From positions 1 to 40,503 of the forward strand of contig JAGVSR010000071.1 in the NCBI GenBank assembly GCA_019137195.1: DNA of 40,503 bases. Direction: 5' to 3'. Below, piece by piece: positions 34,823-40,503 of this stretch. Origin of the DNA: Alphaproteobacteria bacterium (GTDB lineage Bacteria > Pseudomonadota > Alphaproteobacteria > Rhizobiales > Hyphomicrobiaceae). Below the pieces are notes generated by a model. It made no database searches. It was not told the origin of the DNA and worked only from the letters and a program-made list of their open reading frames with translations. The first letter of the stretch is position 1. Each line of letters opens with the position of its first letter. The translations under genes were made by a program, and so were the position numbers.

Positions 34823-34867
34823 CGAGGAGTGCCGGCGGCCAGCTTTACGAAGCGAAGTCGCCGGCAC
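34811..34867 (+). promoter_or_regulatory. Two mutually exclusive hairpins at the cysK/moeB-like junction
   Basis: Hairpin A: CCGCCGGC (34811-34818) with GCCGGCGG (34831-34838), its loop holding the cysK stop TAA. Hairpin B: GTGCCGGCG (34829-34837) with CGCCGGCAC (34859-34867), ending 7 bases before the moeB-like ATG at 34875. All arms pair perfectly. Bases 34831-34837 belong to both, so only one can form. Ribosomes ending cysK would disrupt A and allow B. A coupling or attenuation role is inferred. Confidence 0.4.
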
Positions 34868-34874
34868 AAGCACG

Positions 34875-35726
34875 ATGCCCACACTCACCCCTGACGAGAT
34901 CCAGCGCTACAAGCGCCATCTGGTGCTGAAGGAGGTCGGCGGCCAGGGCCAGCAGAAGCTGAAGGCCGCGCGCGTGCTCCTCATCGGCGCCGGTGGCCTC
35001 GGTTCGCCGCTCGCGGTCTATCTCGCGGCAGCCGGTCTCGGCACCATCGGCATCGTCGACGACGATCGGGTCTCGCTCGACAACCTGCAGCGCCAGATCG
35101 CCCACGACACGGCAGCGATTGGCACCTTGAAGGTCGAGAGCGCGAAAGAGACCATCGCACGCTTGAACCCGCACGTGGCCGTCGAAACGCATCCCGTCCG
35201 CCTCGATGCAACGAACGCGATCGAGCTCATCTCGCGCTACGACCTCGTCGCCGACGGTTCCGACAACTTCGCCACGCGCTACCTCGTCTCCGACGCCTGC
35301 TACCTAGCCAAAAAGCCGCTCGTGTTCGGCGCGCTCGGACCGTTCGACGGCTACGTGACGACCTTCAAGCCCCATGAAAAGAGCGCCTCCGGCGAGCCGA
35401 ACCCGAGCTACCGCTGCTTGTTCCCCGAGGCCCCGCCTCCAGGCACGGTGCCGAACTGCGCCGAGGTCGGCATCTTGGGCGCGGTGGCCGGCGTCATCGG
35501 CACGTTGATGGCGGTCGAGGTCTTGAAGGAGGTGACCGGCACCGGCGACAGCCTCACCGGCAGGCTCCTCATCTACGACGCCAAGGCCACTCGCTTCGAA
35601 AGCGTCGCCGTCGCCTGGGACCCCGACAACGCACTCTCGGGCCGAAACCCGACCATCAAGGATCTTGCGATCCACGCGACGAATAGCACCCAGGCGTGTG
35701 CAATTGGCGAAGCCGGCGAGGTCTGA
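34875..35726 (+). CDS. MoeB/ThiF/HesA family adenylyltransferase (E1-like)
   Basis: Activates the C-terminus of a small sulfur-carrier protein by adenylation; 283 residues. The ATP-binding motif is LLIGAGGLGSPLAVYLAAAG (about 34-53), followed by VSLDNLQRQIAHD with the catalytic Arg and VADGSDNFATRYLVSDAC. The later VPNCAEVGILGAVAGVIGTLMA is typical. The zinc site of E. coli MoeB (two CxxC pairs) looks lost: the first pair reads SYRC and the second reads NALSG where C-x2-C is expected. No rhodanese domain. It could serve molybdopterin, thiamine or cysteine synthesis; the neighbour cysK slightly favours a sulfur-transfer role. ATG at 34875; a longer frame overlaps cysK. Confidence 0.88.
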   Translation: MPTLTPDEIQRYKRHLVLKEVGGQGQQKLKAARVLLIGAGGLGSPLAVYLAAAGLGTIGIVDDDRVSLDNLQRQIAHDTAAIGTLKVESAKETIARLNPHVAVETHPVRLDATNAIELISRYDLVADGSDNFATRYLVSDACYLAKKPLVFGALGPFDGYVTTFKPHEKSASGEPNPSYRCLFPEAPPPGTVPNCAEVGILGAVAGVIGTLMAVEVLKEVTGTGDSLTGRLLIYDAKATRFESVAVAWDPDNALSGRNPTIKDLAIHATNSTQACAIGEAGEV

Positions 35727-35782
35727 CCCACTGGATCCGTCGCCGCGGTGCTGACGTCGAGCGCGCCTGTCGGCGTCAGACC
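35720..35782. terminator. Inverted repeat containing both convergent stop codons
   Basis: GGTCTGAC (35720-35727) contains the moeB-like stop TGA, and GTCAGACC (35775-35782) contains the complement of the TIGR04282 gene stop. Perfect 8-base complement, 47 bases apart. Same design as at 7883-7929. No T-run. Confidence 0.35.
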
Positions 35783-36438
35783 CGGAGGGGCGGACACGGA
35801 CTGCCCGCTCGGGCCAAATCCCCGGCCTCGTCCACATCCTGCAGCATCGCCACCTCACCCACCTCGAGCGCCGCGAGATTGTCACGCGTATCGGCAAGCG
35901 CGTGCGCTGTAGACCAGCGCACGCTGTCAAAAGCCCTAGGCACGCGCGGAAAGCGCTTCAAGCCCACGAGCCAGTAACCGCCGTCGGGCGCCGAACCGAA
36001 TACAGCGTCGCACGAGCCGAGCACCTCGAACGCCGTCCGGATGTGAGCCCTCCTGATGCCGGGAATGTCGGACCCGACGATGACGACCGGTCCGACCCAG
36101 CGCTGATCCATGATGTGCTGCATGCGCCGCCCGAGATCGCCGCTGCCCTGTCCGACGCGCGGCAACGACGGAGACCACGCCCGGCTCCCCACGGCCGCGT
36201 CGGGCGTCACGGCGAGCACCGTCTCCCACTCGGCGAGACCGTGATCGCGCCGTGCCCGGGCGTTGACCTGACGAGCCGGCACCGCCCGCTCGCTCCGGCT
36301 TACCCGAGCCAGAACCGCCGCCGTCGTCTGCCGGTAGAACCGCGTCGCCGCTGCAACGCCAATGCCCGCCGCGAGCCGCGTCTTGACCCGTCCCGCAATG
36401 GGTTCCTTGAGCATGACCACGAGCCGGCGCCGGATCAT
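35776..36438 (-). CDS. TIGR04282 (DUF2064) glycosyltransferase
   Basis: GT-A-like nucleotidyl/glycosyl transferase of 220 residues in the family named rSAM/selenodomain-associated transferase 1, later linked to arsenosugar biosynthesis. N-terminal LVVMLKEPIAGRVKTRLA (the family start motif KxPxxGxVKTRL), RFYRQTTAAVLARV, GDLGRRMQHIM, the metal-binding VVIVGSDIPGIRRAHI, FGSAPDGGYWLVGLKRFP and a C-terminal DVDEAGDL. Its start overlaps the TIGR04283 gene by four bases, so the two are translationally coupled and probably act on one product. No ArsM or ArsS gene is in the window, so an arsenosugar product is only a family-based suggestion. Confidence 0.88.
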   Translation of the reverse strand: MIRRRLVVMLKEPIAGRVKTRLAAGIGVAAATRFYRQTTAAVLARVSRSERAVPARQVNARARRDHGLAEWETVLAVTPDAAVGSRAWSPSLPRVGQGSGDLGRRMQHIMDQRWVGPVVIVGSDIPGIRRAHIRTAFEVLGSCDAVFGSAPDGGYWLVGLKRFPRVPRAFDSVRWSTAHALADTRDNLAALEVGEVAMLQDVDEAGDLARAGSPCPPLRV

Positions 36439-37148
36439 GCCCCGACCGTGGCCCGGCGCTTGTCGTAGAGCTTTGAGATGCGCTTCGGCGGCACGCCGAC
36501 GAAATACATGGTGAGGCAGGCGAGGTTACGCACAACACGCCGCGCATAGCCGTCGCGCCGGTAGCGATCGGCGCTGGTGCGAGCCCGCGATTCGAGAGCT
36601 TCGATCCGCCGCCGCCCGAGCCGGCGCACGAGGTCGACGTCCTCCATCAGCGGCAGGTCGGAAAAGCCGCCGACCTCGTCGTAGAGCGCACGCGGAACGA
36701 GAAGGCCCTGGTCGCCGTAAGGAAGCTTGAGAAGCCGCGTCCTCAAGGCCACGCCCCGCTCGATCACCCTCGGTGCCAGACCGCGGTCGTCGAGGGCGAA
36801 CCGGAAGACCGCCGCCGTCGGCTCTCGCCGCCCATCGGCTACCTCGTCGATCAGCTCGCCCACTTCCTCGATCCACCCGTGCTCCAGCACCGTGTCGGAA
36901 TGCAGGAAGAGAAGCCACGGGAACCGCGCCCGCGCCGCCCCGGCCCTCATCTGGGCGCCCCTACCCGGCTCACTCTTGACGATCTCAGCCCCTGCATGGT
37001 CGGCGATCGACAGCGTGGCGTCGCGCGACCCGCCGTCGGCGATGATGACCTCGCGCACGAGTCCGTCCACTGCCGCGGGAATGAGAGCGGCGAGCGTCCG
37101 GCCGAGGTGGCGTTCGGCGTCGAGCGTCGGGATGACGGCTGAAATCAT
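36435..37148 (-). CDS. TIGR04283 family-2 glycosyltransferase
   Basis: GT-A glycosyltransferase of 237 residues, partner of the TIGR04282 gene (rSAM/selenodomain-associated transferase 2). It starts ISAVIPTLDAERHLGRTL. The donor-binding strand is VREVIIADGGSRDAT, and the DxD region is LLFLHSDTVLEHGW. Family-typical PYGDQGLLVPRALYDEVGGF and DLPLMEDVDLVRRLGRRRIE follow. The C-terminal helix with MYFVGVPPKRISKLY may associate with the membrane. ATG at 37148 fits the family start; the frame is open to a TTG at 37193, and a GTG lies at 37163, but neither is better. Divergent from the radical SAM gene, about 100 bases between starts. Confidence 0.9.
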   Translation of the reverse strand: MISAVIPTLDAERHLGRTLAALIPAAVDGLVREVIIADGGSRDATLSIADHAGAEIVKSEPGRGAQMRAGAARARFPWLLFLHSDTVLEHGWIEEVGELIDEVADGRREPTAAVFRFALDDRGLAPRVIERGVALRTRLLKLPYGDQGLLVPRALYDEVGGFSDLPLMEDVDLVRRLGRRRIEALESRARTSADRYRRDGYARRVVRNLACLTMYFVGVPPKRISKLYDKRRATVGA

Positions 37149-37246
37149 GGAAAACGTGTTTCGCACGGGCTCCGCCCGGCAACAACCGCGCAAATGGACC
37201 AGTCGTTGTTCTTGATTTGTTCGATTGCTTGGGCTAAGGTTTTGGC

Positions 37247-38380
37247 ATGATCGAGCGGCTTGCTATCGAAGGCTCTCCGAACGGCTCCGTGGCGGCCGAC
37301 GAGGCGACGAGCCTCGTCGCCGAGGAACGTCGGCGCGGCCGGGGCGCACTGTCGAACGCGACTGGACGCTACGAATGCGAGGTCCGCCAGGAGTTCGACG
37401 ACGGCTGGCAAAGCCTCGCCGACCTCGAGGCCCTGCGGACCGAGGTGAAGGACGAGCCGGCGCGCACCATCATCACCAGAAACGACAGCCCCGACATCTC
37501 CTTCGACCGCTCCATCAATCCCTACCACGGCTGCGAGCACGGCTGCATCTATTGTTACGCGCGGCCAACCCACTGCTACCTTGGCCACTCAGCCGGCCTC
37601 GACTTCGAGACGAAGCTCTATGCCAAGCCGGACGCGGCGGCCTTGCTCGAGAAGGAGCTCGCCCACCCGCGCTATGAGCCGGCCACGATCGCGCTCGGAA
37701 CCAACACGGACCCCTACCAGCCGATCGAGCGCCAGCGGCGCATCACACGCTCCATCCTCGAGGTGCTCGAGCGCACCGGCCATCCGGTCGGGATCGTCAC
37801 CAAGTCGGTCCTCGTCGTGCGCGACCTCGACATTCTCTCCCGCATGGCCGAGCGGGGCCTCGCCAAGGTCGCCCTCTCCGTGACCACCCTCGACAGGCGC
37901 CTCGCGCGCGCCATGGAGCCTCGCGCGGCGGCGCCGGAGAAGCGGCTCGATGCCGTCCGCAGGCTGGCGGAAGCGGGCGTGCCGACCGGGGTCATGGTGG
38001 CGCCTATCGTGCCTGGCCTCAACGACTGGGAGATCGAGCGCATTCTCGAAGCCGCTGATGCCGCCGGCGCCACGCGGGCCGGCTACGTGACACTGCGGCT
38101 CCCGCTCGAGATCAAGGATCTTTTCCGCGAGTGGCTTGCCACCGCGTGCCCGGATCGGGCTGCGCGCGTCTTGAAGCTCGTGCAGTCGATGCACGGCGGC
38201 CGCGACTATACGAGCGAGTTCGGCATTCGCCAGCGCGGCTCTGGTCCCTATGCCGTCCAGATCGCCGCCCGTTTCCGCCTGGCGCTGAAAAGGCTCGGCA
38301 TGGATGAGGAGCGGCACGAGCTGCGCACGGACTTGTTCCGCCGGCCGGTCGCCCCGGGCGGGCAGCTGCAGCTCTTTTGA
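37247..38380 (+). CDS. PA0069-family radical SAM protein (SplB-like)
   Basis: Radical SAM enzyme of 377 residues, related to spore photoproduct lyase but in bacteria that do not sporulate. The [4Fe-4S] ligands are Cys96, Cys100 and Cys103 (GCEHGCIYCYARP). The preceding SFDRSINPYHG and the following HCYLGHSAGLDFETKLYAKPD are family hallmarks, as are GTNTDPYQPIER and VMVAPIVPGLND. The C-terminal LKLVQSMHGGRDYTSEFGIRQRG is conserved. The true reaction of this family is not known to me. ATG at 37247 has AAGG 9 bases upstream. It is divergent from the glycosyltransferase pair whose families were named for radical SAM association, though with other rSAM types. Confidence 0.92.
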   Translation: MIERLAIEGSPNGSVAADEATSLVAEERRRGRGALSNATGRYECEVRQEFDDGWQSLADLEALRTEVKDEPARTIITRNDSPDISFDRSINPYHGCEHGCIYCYARPTHCYLGHSAGLDFETKLYAKPDAAALLEKELAHPRYEPATIALGTNTDPYQPIERQRRITRSILEVLERTGHPVGIVTKSVLVVRDLDILSRMAERGLAKVALSVTTLDRRLARAMEPRAAAPEKRLDAVRRLAEAGVPTGVMVAPIVPGLNDWEIERILEAADAAGATRAGYVTLRLPLEIKDLFREWLATACPDRAARVLKLVQSMHGGRDYTSEFGIRQRGSGPYAVQIAARFRLALKRLGMDEERHELRTDLFRRPVAPGGQLQLF

Positions 38381-38471
38381 CGATGGCCCCGGCTACTGAC
38401 TGCCGTTGCCCGCGCGCGTTCGCTGTGCTCGTGGACCTTGCGCAGCAGCGCGTCGCGAAAGGCGTGACCGA

Positions 38472-38978
38472 CTACTGGTTGCCCTGCTGGCCGCCGCCGT
38501 CGCCCGAATCCGAGAACTTCGTCTTGGAGGTCGCGCTCTTCTGGACCGCGTCATAGAACACCGGATCGTCGCCGATGGTCAGCGTCGGCGAGCAGTTCCT
38601 GGTGCAGGTGTAGGACTGTCGCGCACCGGCTTTGATGAGGTTGACGATGTTGGCTTCGTCACGCTCGACGATGACGCGCTGATCCTGGATCACGTTGTGA
38701 TCGGCATCGAGCGCGATGACGTTGGTGATGCCGAAGGTCTTGCCGGTCACCACGAGCATGTTGCCGCCCTGGACGGAGACGTCGGCAATCGACGGATTGC
38801 CGATGATGACCTCGGCCACGTTCCTGGGCAGCCGCAGGAGCGACGACTGATCGTAATGCACGATGAGGTCGTTGGCGTGCGCTTGTCCTGCAGCGAGCAT
38901 CAGCCCGACGGCCGTGACCACTCCGACAAGTGCCTTGTGAATTTCTGCGCGAGCCATGAGGCTACGATCCACTGCCAT
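38472..38978 (-). CDS. Pilus assembly N-terminal-domain protein (PF13629-like)
   Basis: Secreted protein of 168 residues: signal peptide KALVGVVTAVGLMLAAGQAHA, then one domain related to the N-terminus of the Tad secretin CpaC/RcpA (LPRNVAEVIIGNPSIADVSV, then MLVVTGKTFGITNVIALD). It stops where the secretin pore would begin. A CxxxC pair (YTCTRNCSP) is likely a periplasmic disulfide. The tail is Gly/Gln-rich. The probable role is in Tad pilus assembly at the outer membrane. ATG at 38978 has AGAGGG 8 bases upstream; ATG codons at 39014 and 39134 do not. Divergent from the flp array. The AT-rich stretch at 39140-39170 (containing TATAAG and TATAGC on the minus strand) may be its promoter. Confidence 0.88.
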   Translation of the reverse strand: MAVDRSLMARAEIHKALVGVVTAVGLMLAAGQAHANDLIVHYDQSSLLRLPRNVAEVIIGNPSIADVSVQGGNMLVVTGKTFGITNVIALDADHNVIQDQRVIVERDEANIVNLIKAGARQSYTCTRNCSPTLTIGDDPVFYDAVQKSATSKTKFSDSGDGGGQQGNQ

Positions 38979-39191
38979 GACGACGGCCCTCTCCTTCGAA
39001 CCATTGGAAGCCATTAGGGCAGGAAATGGTGAATGAATTGCAAACGCCGCACCCGTTCTGAAGCAGCTGCACCCGCTGCGCCGCCCCGCCGGGTAGCCTC
39101 GGACGCGCCGTGTGCCGATTGAGGAAGGCGGCAACAGAATCTTAGCTATACCCCTTATATTTCAAGGCAAATCACCCGGTCGAAAGTCTGC

Positions 39192-39219
39192 GCAAGTCCC
39201 CGTTAAGGGCCCGGCGCTA
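39192..39219 (+). promoter_or_regulatory. Shared upstream motif, flp copy 1
   Basis: GCAAG, 5 bases, GTTAA, 8 bases, CGCTA. The same elements occur upstream of all three pilin copies with nearly fixed spacing. It lies 55 bases before the ATG. Possibly a promoter (CGCTA resembling an alphaproteobacterial -10 of GCTAxx type) with an activator site over GTTAA. Confidence 0.5.
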
Positions 39220-39274
39220 CCGTCGGCTCAGTCAGGCCTGAGCCTGCACTCATGAGAAACCAGGAGATCACGTC

Positions 39275-39469
39275 ATGCAGAACCTCTTCGCTCGCTTCGT
39301 GAAGGACGAGTCCGGCGCCACCGCTATCGAGTACGGCCTCATCGCTGCCATCATCGGCGTCGGCATCATCTCGGGGGCGGCATCACCGGCACGTTCACCA
39401 ACGCCGCCACCGGCATGGCCGTTGCCCCGAACTAAGCGGACCAGCGGCAACCGCCGCACATCCGGCTAG
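39275..39469 (+). pseudogene. Flp/Fap pilin copy 1, frameshifted by a 16-base deletion
   Basis: Identical to the intact copy for the first 34 residues: leader MQNLFARFVKDESG, prepilin peptidase site before ATAIEYGLIA, and the hydrophobic helix AAIIGVGIISG. Compared with copy 3, the 16 bases CCTCACCGCTCTCAAG are missing after ATCTCGGG (near 39374). The frame shifts, giving a Pro/Arg-rich tail (AASPARSPTPPPAWPLPR...) that runs past the original stop at 39434-39436 to 39469. The leader and helix survive, so processing is still conceivable, but a normal pilin cannot be made. Ribosome-binding site AGGAG is intact. A sequencing or assembly error within the repeats is the main alternative. Confidence 0.8.
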
Positions 39470-39481
39470 TGAATTCTCTGG

Positions 39482-39510
39482 AGCCATCCGGCGCGCCGCG
39501 CCGGGTGGCT
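39482..39510 (+). terminator. Terminator-like hairpin after flp copy 1
   Basis: AGCCATCCGGCG pairs with CGCCGGGTGGCT (12 pairs including one G-T) around a 5-base loop. It is followed by TCAGTGCGTTTGG, so there is no true U-tract. The same hairpin follows copy 2. Confidence 0.5.
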
Positions 39511-39693
39511 TCAGTGCGTTTGGCCGGCCGATGCAACACGCCGGAGCCACCCGCGGCCATCGACGCGATGCATCGTCCGGCCCCAGCCGGCACGCGCCCC
39601 GGGCCCACGGGAGCGACTGACGGAGCTTCGAGCACCCGTCCTTCAATCGAAAATTCAACATAAGCCGCGATACGCCGGTCGTCGGAGGTCGGA

Positions 39694-39722
39694 GCAAGTT
39701 GCTGTTAACGGCTCGGCCGCTA
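39694..39722 (+). promoter_or_regulatory. Shared upstream motif, flp copy 2
   Basis: GCAAG, 5 bases, GTTAA, 9 bases, CGCTA, 79 bases before the ATG of copy 2. The GTTAA here extends to GTTAAC. The surrounding bases differ from copies 1 and 3, so the motif is conserved beyond simple duplication. Confidence 0.5.
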
Positions 39723-39801
39723 GGCTCCTCCCTGTCGACACGCCGCCAAATGAAAGCGGCGCTGAAGAATGAACAAGACAGAGACCACAGGAGATCACGT
39801 C

Positions 39802-39939
39802 ATGCAGAACCTCTTCGCTCGCTTCGTGAAGGACGAGTCCGGCGCCACCGCTATCGAGTACGGCCTCATCGCTGCCATCATCGGCGTCGGCATCATCTCG
39901 GCCAACGCCGCCACCGGCATGGCCGTTGCCCCGAACTAA
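39802..39939 (+). CDS. Flp/Fap pilin copy 2, shortened in frame
   Basis: Encodes 45 residues: the same leader, processing site and hydrophobic helix as copy 3, then ANAATGMAVAPN. Relative to copy 3 it lacks 39 bases (13 residues) covering most of LTALKGGITGTFT, without loss of frame, so the extreme C-terminus is preserved. The mature product would be about 31 residues, unusually short for a Flp pilin (normally about 40-60). It might still polymerise or act as a minor or decoy subunit. It has its own ribosome-binding site, upstream motif and terminator-like hairpin. Too short for many gene callers. Confidence 0.75.
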   Translation: MQNLFARFVKDESGATAIEYGLIAAIIGVGIISANAATGMAVAPN

Positions 39940-39984
39940 GCGGACCAGCGGCAATCGCCGCACTCCGGCTAGTGAATTCTCTGG

Positions 39985-40013
39985 AGCCATCCGGCGCGCC
40001 GCGCCGGGTGGCT
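39985..40013 (+). terminator. Terminator-like hairpin after flp copy 2
   Basis: Exact copy of the hairpin at 39482-39510, located 46 bases past the copy 2 stop codon. 12-pair stem with one G-T and a 5-base loop, and no clear U-tract. Confidence 0.5.
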
Positions 40014-40129
40014 TCAGTGCGTTTGGCACCCGCTGCCCGGTCGGGGTCGAACGCCCGCCGAGCCGCAGCAGCATCGGCTTAATGGATTGTTCAGCACGGT
40101 TGCCGAAAGGTTGCCCGGCGAGGATCTGC

Positions 40130-40157
40130 GCAAGCTGCCGTTAAGAGTCGAACGCTA
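40130..40157 (+). promoter_or_regulatory. Shared upstream motif, flp copy 3
   Basis: GCAAG, 5 bases, GTTAA, 8 bases, CGCTA, 76 bases before the copy 3 ATG. It shares TCTGCGCAAG with copy 1 and CGCTAGGCT with copy 2. Confidence 0.5.
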
Positions 40158-40233
40158 GGCTTTGACGGACCGGCACCCCGCATTCTGCGAGGACGCTCGG
40201 AAACGATAAAGACAGGTCACAGGAGATCACGTC

Positions 40234-40410
40234 ATGCAGAACCTCTTCGCTCGCTTCGTGAAGGACGAGTCCGGCGCCACCGCCATCGAGTACGGCCTCA
40301 TCGCTGCCATCATCGGCGTCGGCATCATCTCGGGCCTCACCGCTCTCAAGGGCGGCATCACCGGCACCTTCACCAACGCCGCCACCGGCATGGCCGTTGC
40401 CCCGAACTAA
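40234..40410 (+). CDS. Flp/Fap type IVb pilin, intact copy 3
   Basis: Major subunit of Tad (tight adherence) pili; 58 residues. The leader MQNLFARFVKDESG ends in Gly14, the prepilin peptidase site, followed by mature ATAIEYGLIAAIIG with the conserved Glu5 and Tyr6 of Flp pilins. The hydrophobic helix continues to GVGIISGLTALKGG, and the C-terminus is TFTNAATGMAVAPN. AGGAG lies 8 bases before the ATG. This is the only copy with the full family length. The motif at 40130-40157 and a strong hairpin at 40437-40464 bracket it. Other tad genes (prepilin peptidase, CpaB-F) would be expected beyond the right edge. Confidence 0.96.
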   Translation: MQNLFARFVKDESGATAIEYGLIAAIIGVGIISGLTALKGGITGTFTNAATGMAVAPN

Positions 40411-40436
40411 GCCCGGTCCCAAAGACTGGCAATGGT

Positions 40437-40464
40437 CGGCCACGCGGCACACGCCGCGTGGCCG
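40437..40464 (+). terminator. Terminator hairpin after flp copy 3
   Basis: CGGCCACGCGGC and GCCGCGTGGCCG form a perfect 12-base stem with loop ACAC, followed by AAGTCTTTCTAG. It is the strongest hairpin at the right end of the window and lies 26 bases past the pilin stop. Confidence 0.65.
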
Positions 40465-40503
40465 AAGTCTTTCTAGCCACGCTTGAAGCCCGGCTTTCGA
40501 CAC

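Larger units (their letters stand above)
39262..40410 (+). repeat. Tandem array of three flp pilin units
   Basis: Three direct repeats, each opening with AGGAGATCACGTC and the pilin ATG (39275, 39802, 40234). The first ~110 coding bases are identical in all copies except one silent change (GCT in copies 1 and 2, GCC in copy 3). Copies 1 and 2 also share about 93 bases after the stop, including a terminator-like hairpin; copy 3 has a different 3' flank. Copies 1 and 2 therefore look like the latest duplication. Confidence 0.9.

Noticed and set aside
39192-40157. Full CtrA binding sites (TTAA-N7-TTAA) before the pilins
   Set aside because: Each upstream motif has only one TTAA; the second half-site is absent, so a CtrA call is not supported.

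Overview
This 40.5 kb, GC-rich window (third codon positions mostly G or C) reads as ordinary chromosome of an alphaproteobacterium, most likely a member of the Hyphomicrobiales (Rhizobiales). The markers are a RegB/RegA redox pair divergent from a SenC/Sco gene, an ftsE-ftsX-ydcF-plsC string, a metX-metW pair behind a SAM-II riboswitch, hisC-tyrA, a vitamin B12-dependent class II ribonucleotide reductase, and Tad/Flp pilus genes. I see no tRNA, rRNA, CRISPR, insertion sequence or phage gene. Genus-level assignment is not justified from this sequence alone.

Layout. 1-2260: heme A synthase (3' end outside the window), an extensin-like lipoprotein, then about 690 bases without a convincing gene. 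2261-7889: alpha/beta hydrolase, NDUFS6-like zinc protein, FAD monooxygenase, choline-kinase-like phosphotransferase, glycosyltransferase and FkbM methyltransferase. 7923-12094: metX-metW (minus) under a SAM-II riboswitch, divergent from hisC-tyrA. 12496-16551: ChaC-like cyclotransferase, a conserved hypothetical with a clear terminator, and NrdJ. 16692-20246: an envelope and division block (ftsE, ftsX, YdcF-like, plsC). 20533-22910: hpt, a CpdR-like receiver and a six-helix adenylyl cyclase. 22924-25788: regA and regB, with sco divergent. 25977-31294: PHA depolymerase, YgjP-like metallopeptidase, class A penicillin-binding protein and a small membrane protein. 31848-35726: coaBC-dut, cysK, moeB-like. 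35776-38380: TIGR04282/TIGR04283 glycosyltransferases and a PA0069-type radical SAM protein. 38472-40503: a pilus N-terminal-domain protein divergent from three tandem flp pilin genes.

How the genes work together. Several sets make clear functional sense. Methionine synthesis (metX, metW) is probably switched off by S-adenosylmethionine through the riboswitch. RegB/RegA with Sco and heme A synthase point to redox control and copper/heme supply for cytochrome oxidase. FtsEX, PlsC and the penicillin-binding protein build the envelope. The pilin cluster is the most unusual part: three gene copies with an identical 5' portion and identical ribosome-binding sites. Copy 1 is frameshifted by a 16-base deletion, copy 2 is shortened in frame by 39 bases, and copy 3 is intact. 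All three sit behind the same short upstream motif at a conserved spacing.

A second theme is RNA structure at gene ends. Several stop codons lie inside or beside perfect inverted repeats, and two junctions (4661-4745 and 34811-34867) can fold into mutually exclusive hairpins. No wholly new multi-gene system is evident. The pilin array, its shared motif and these junction structures are the best candidates for follow-up.
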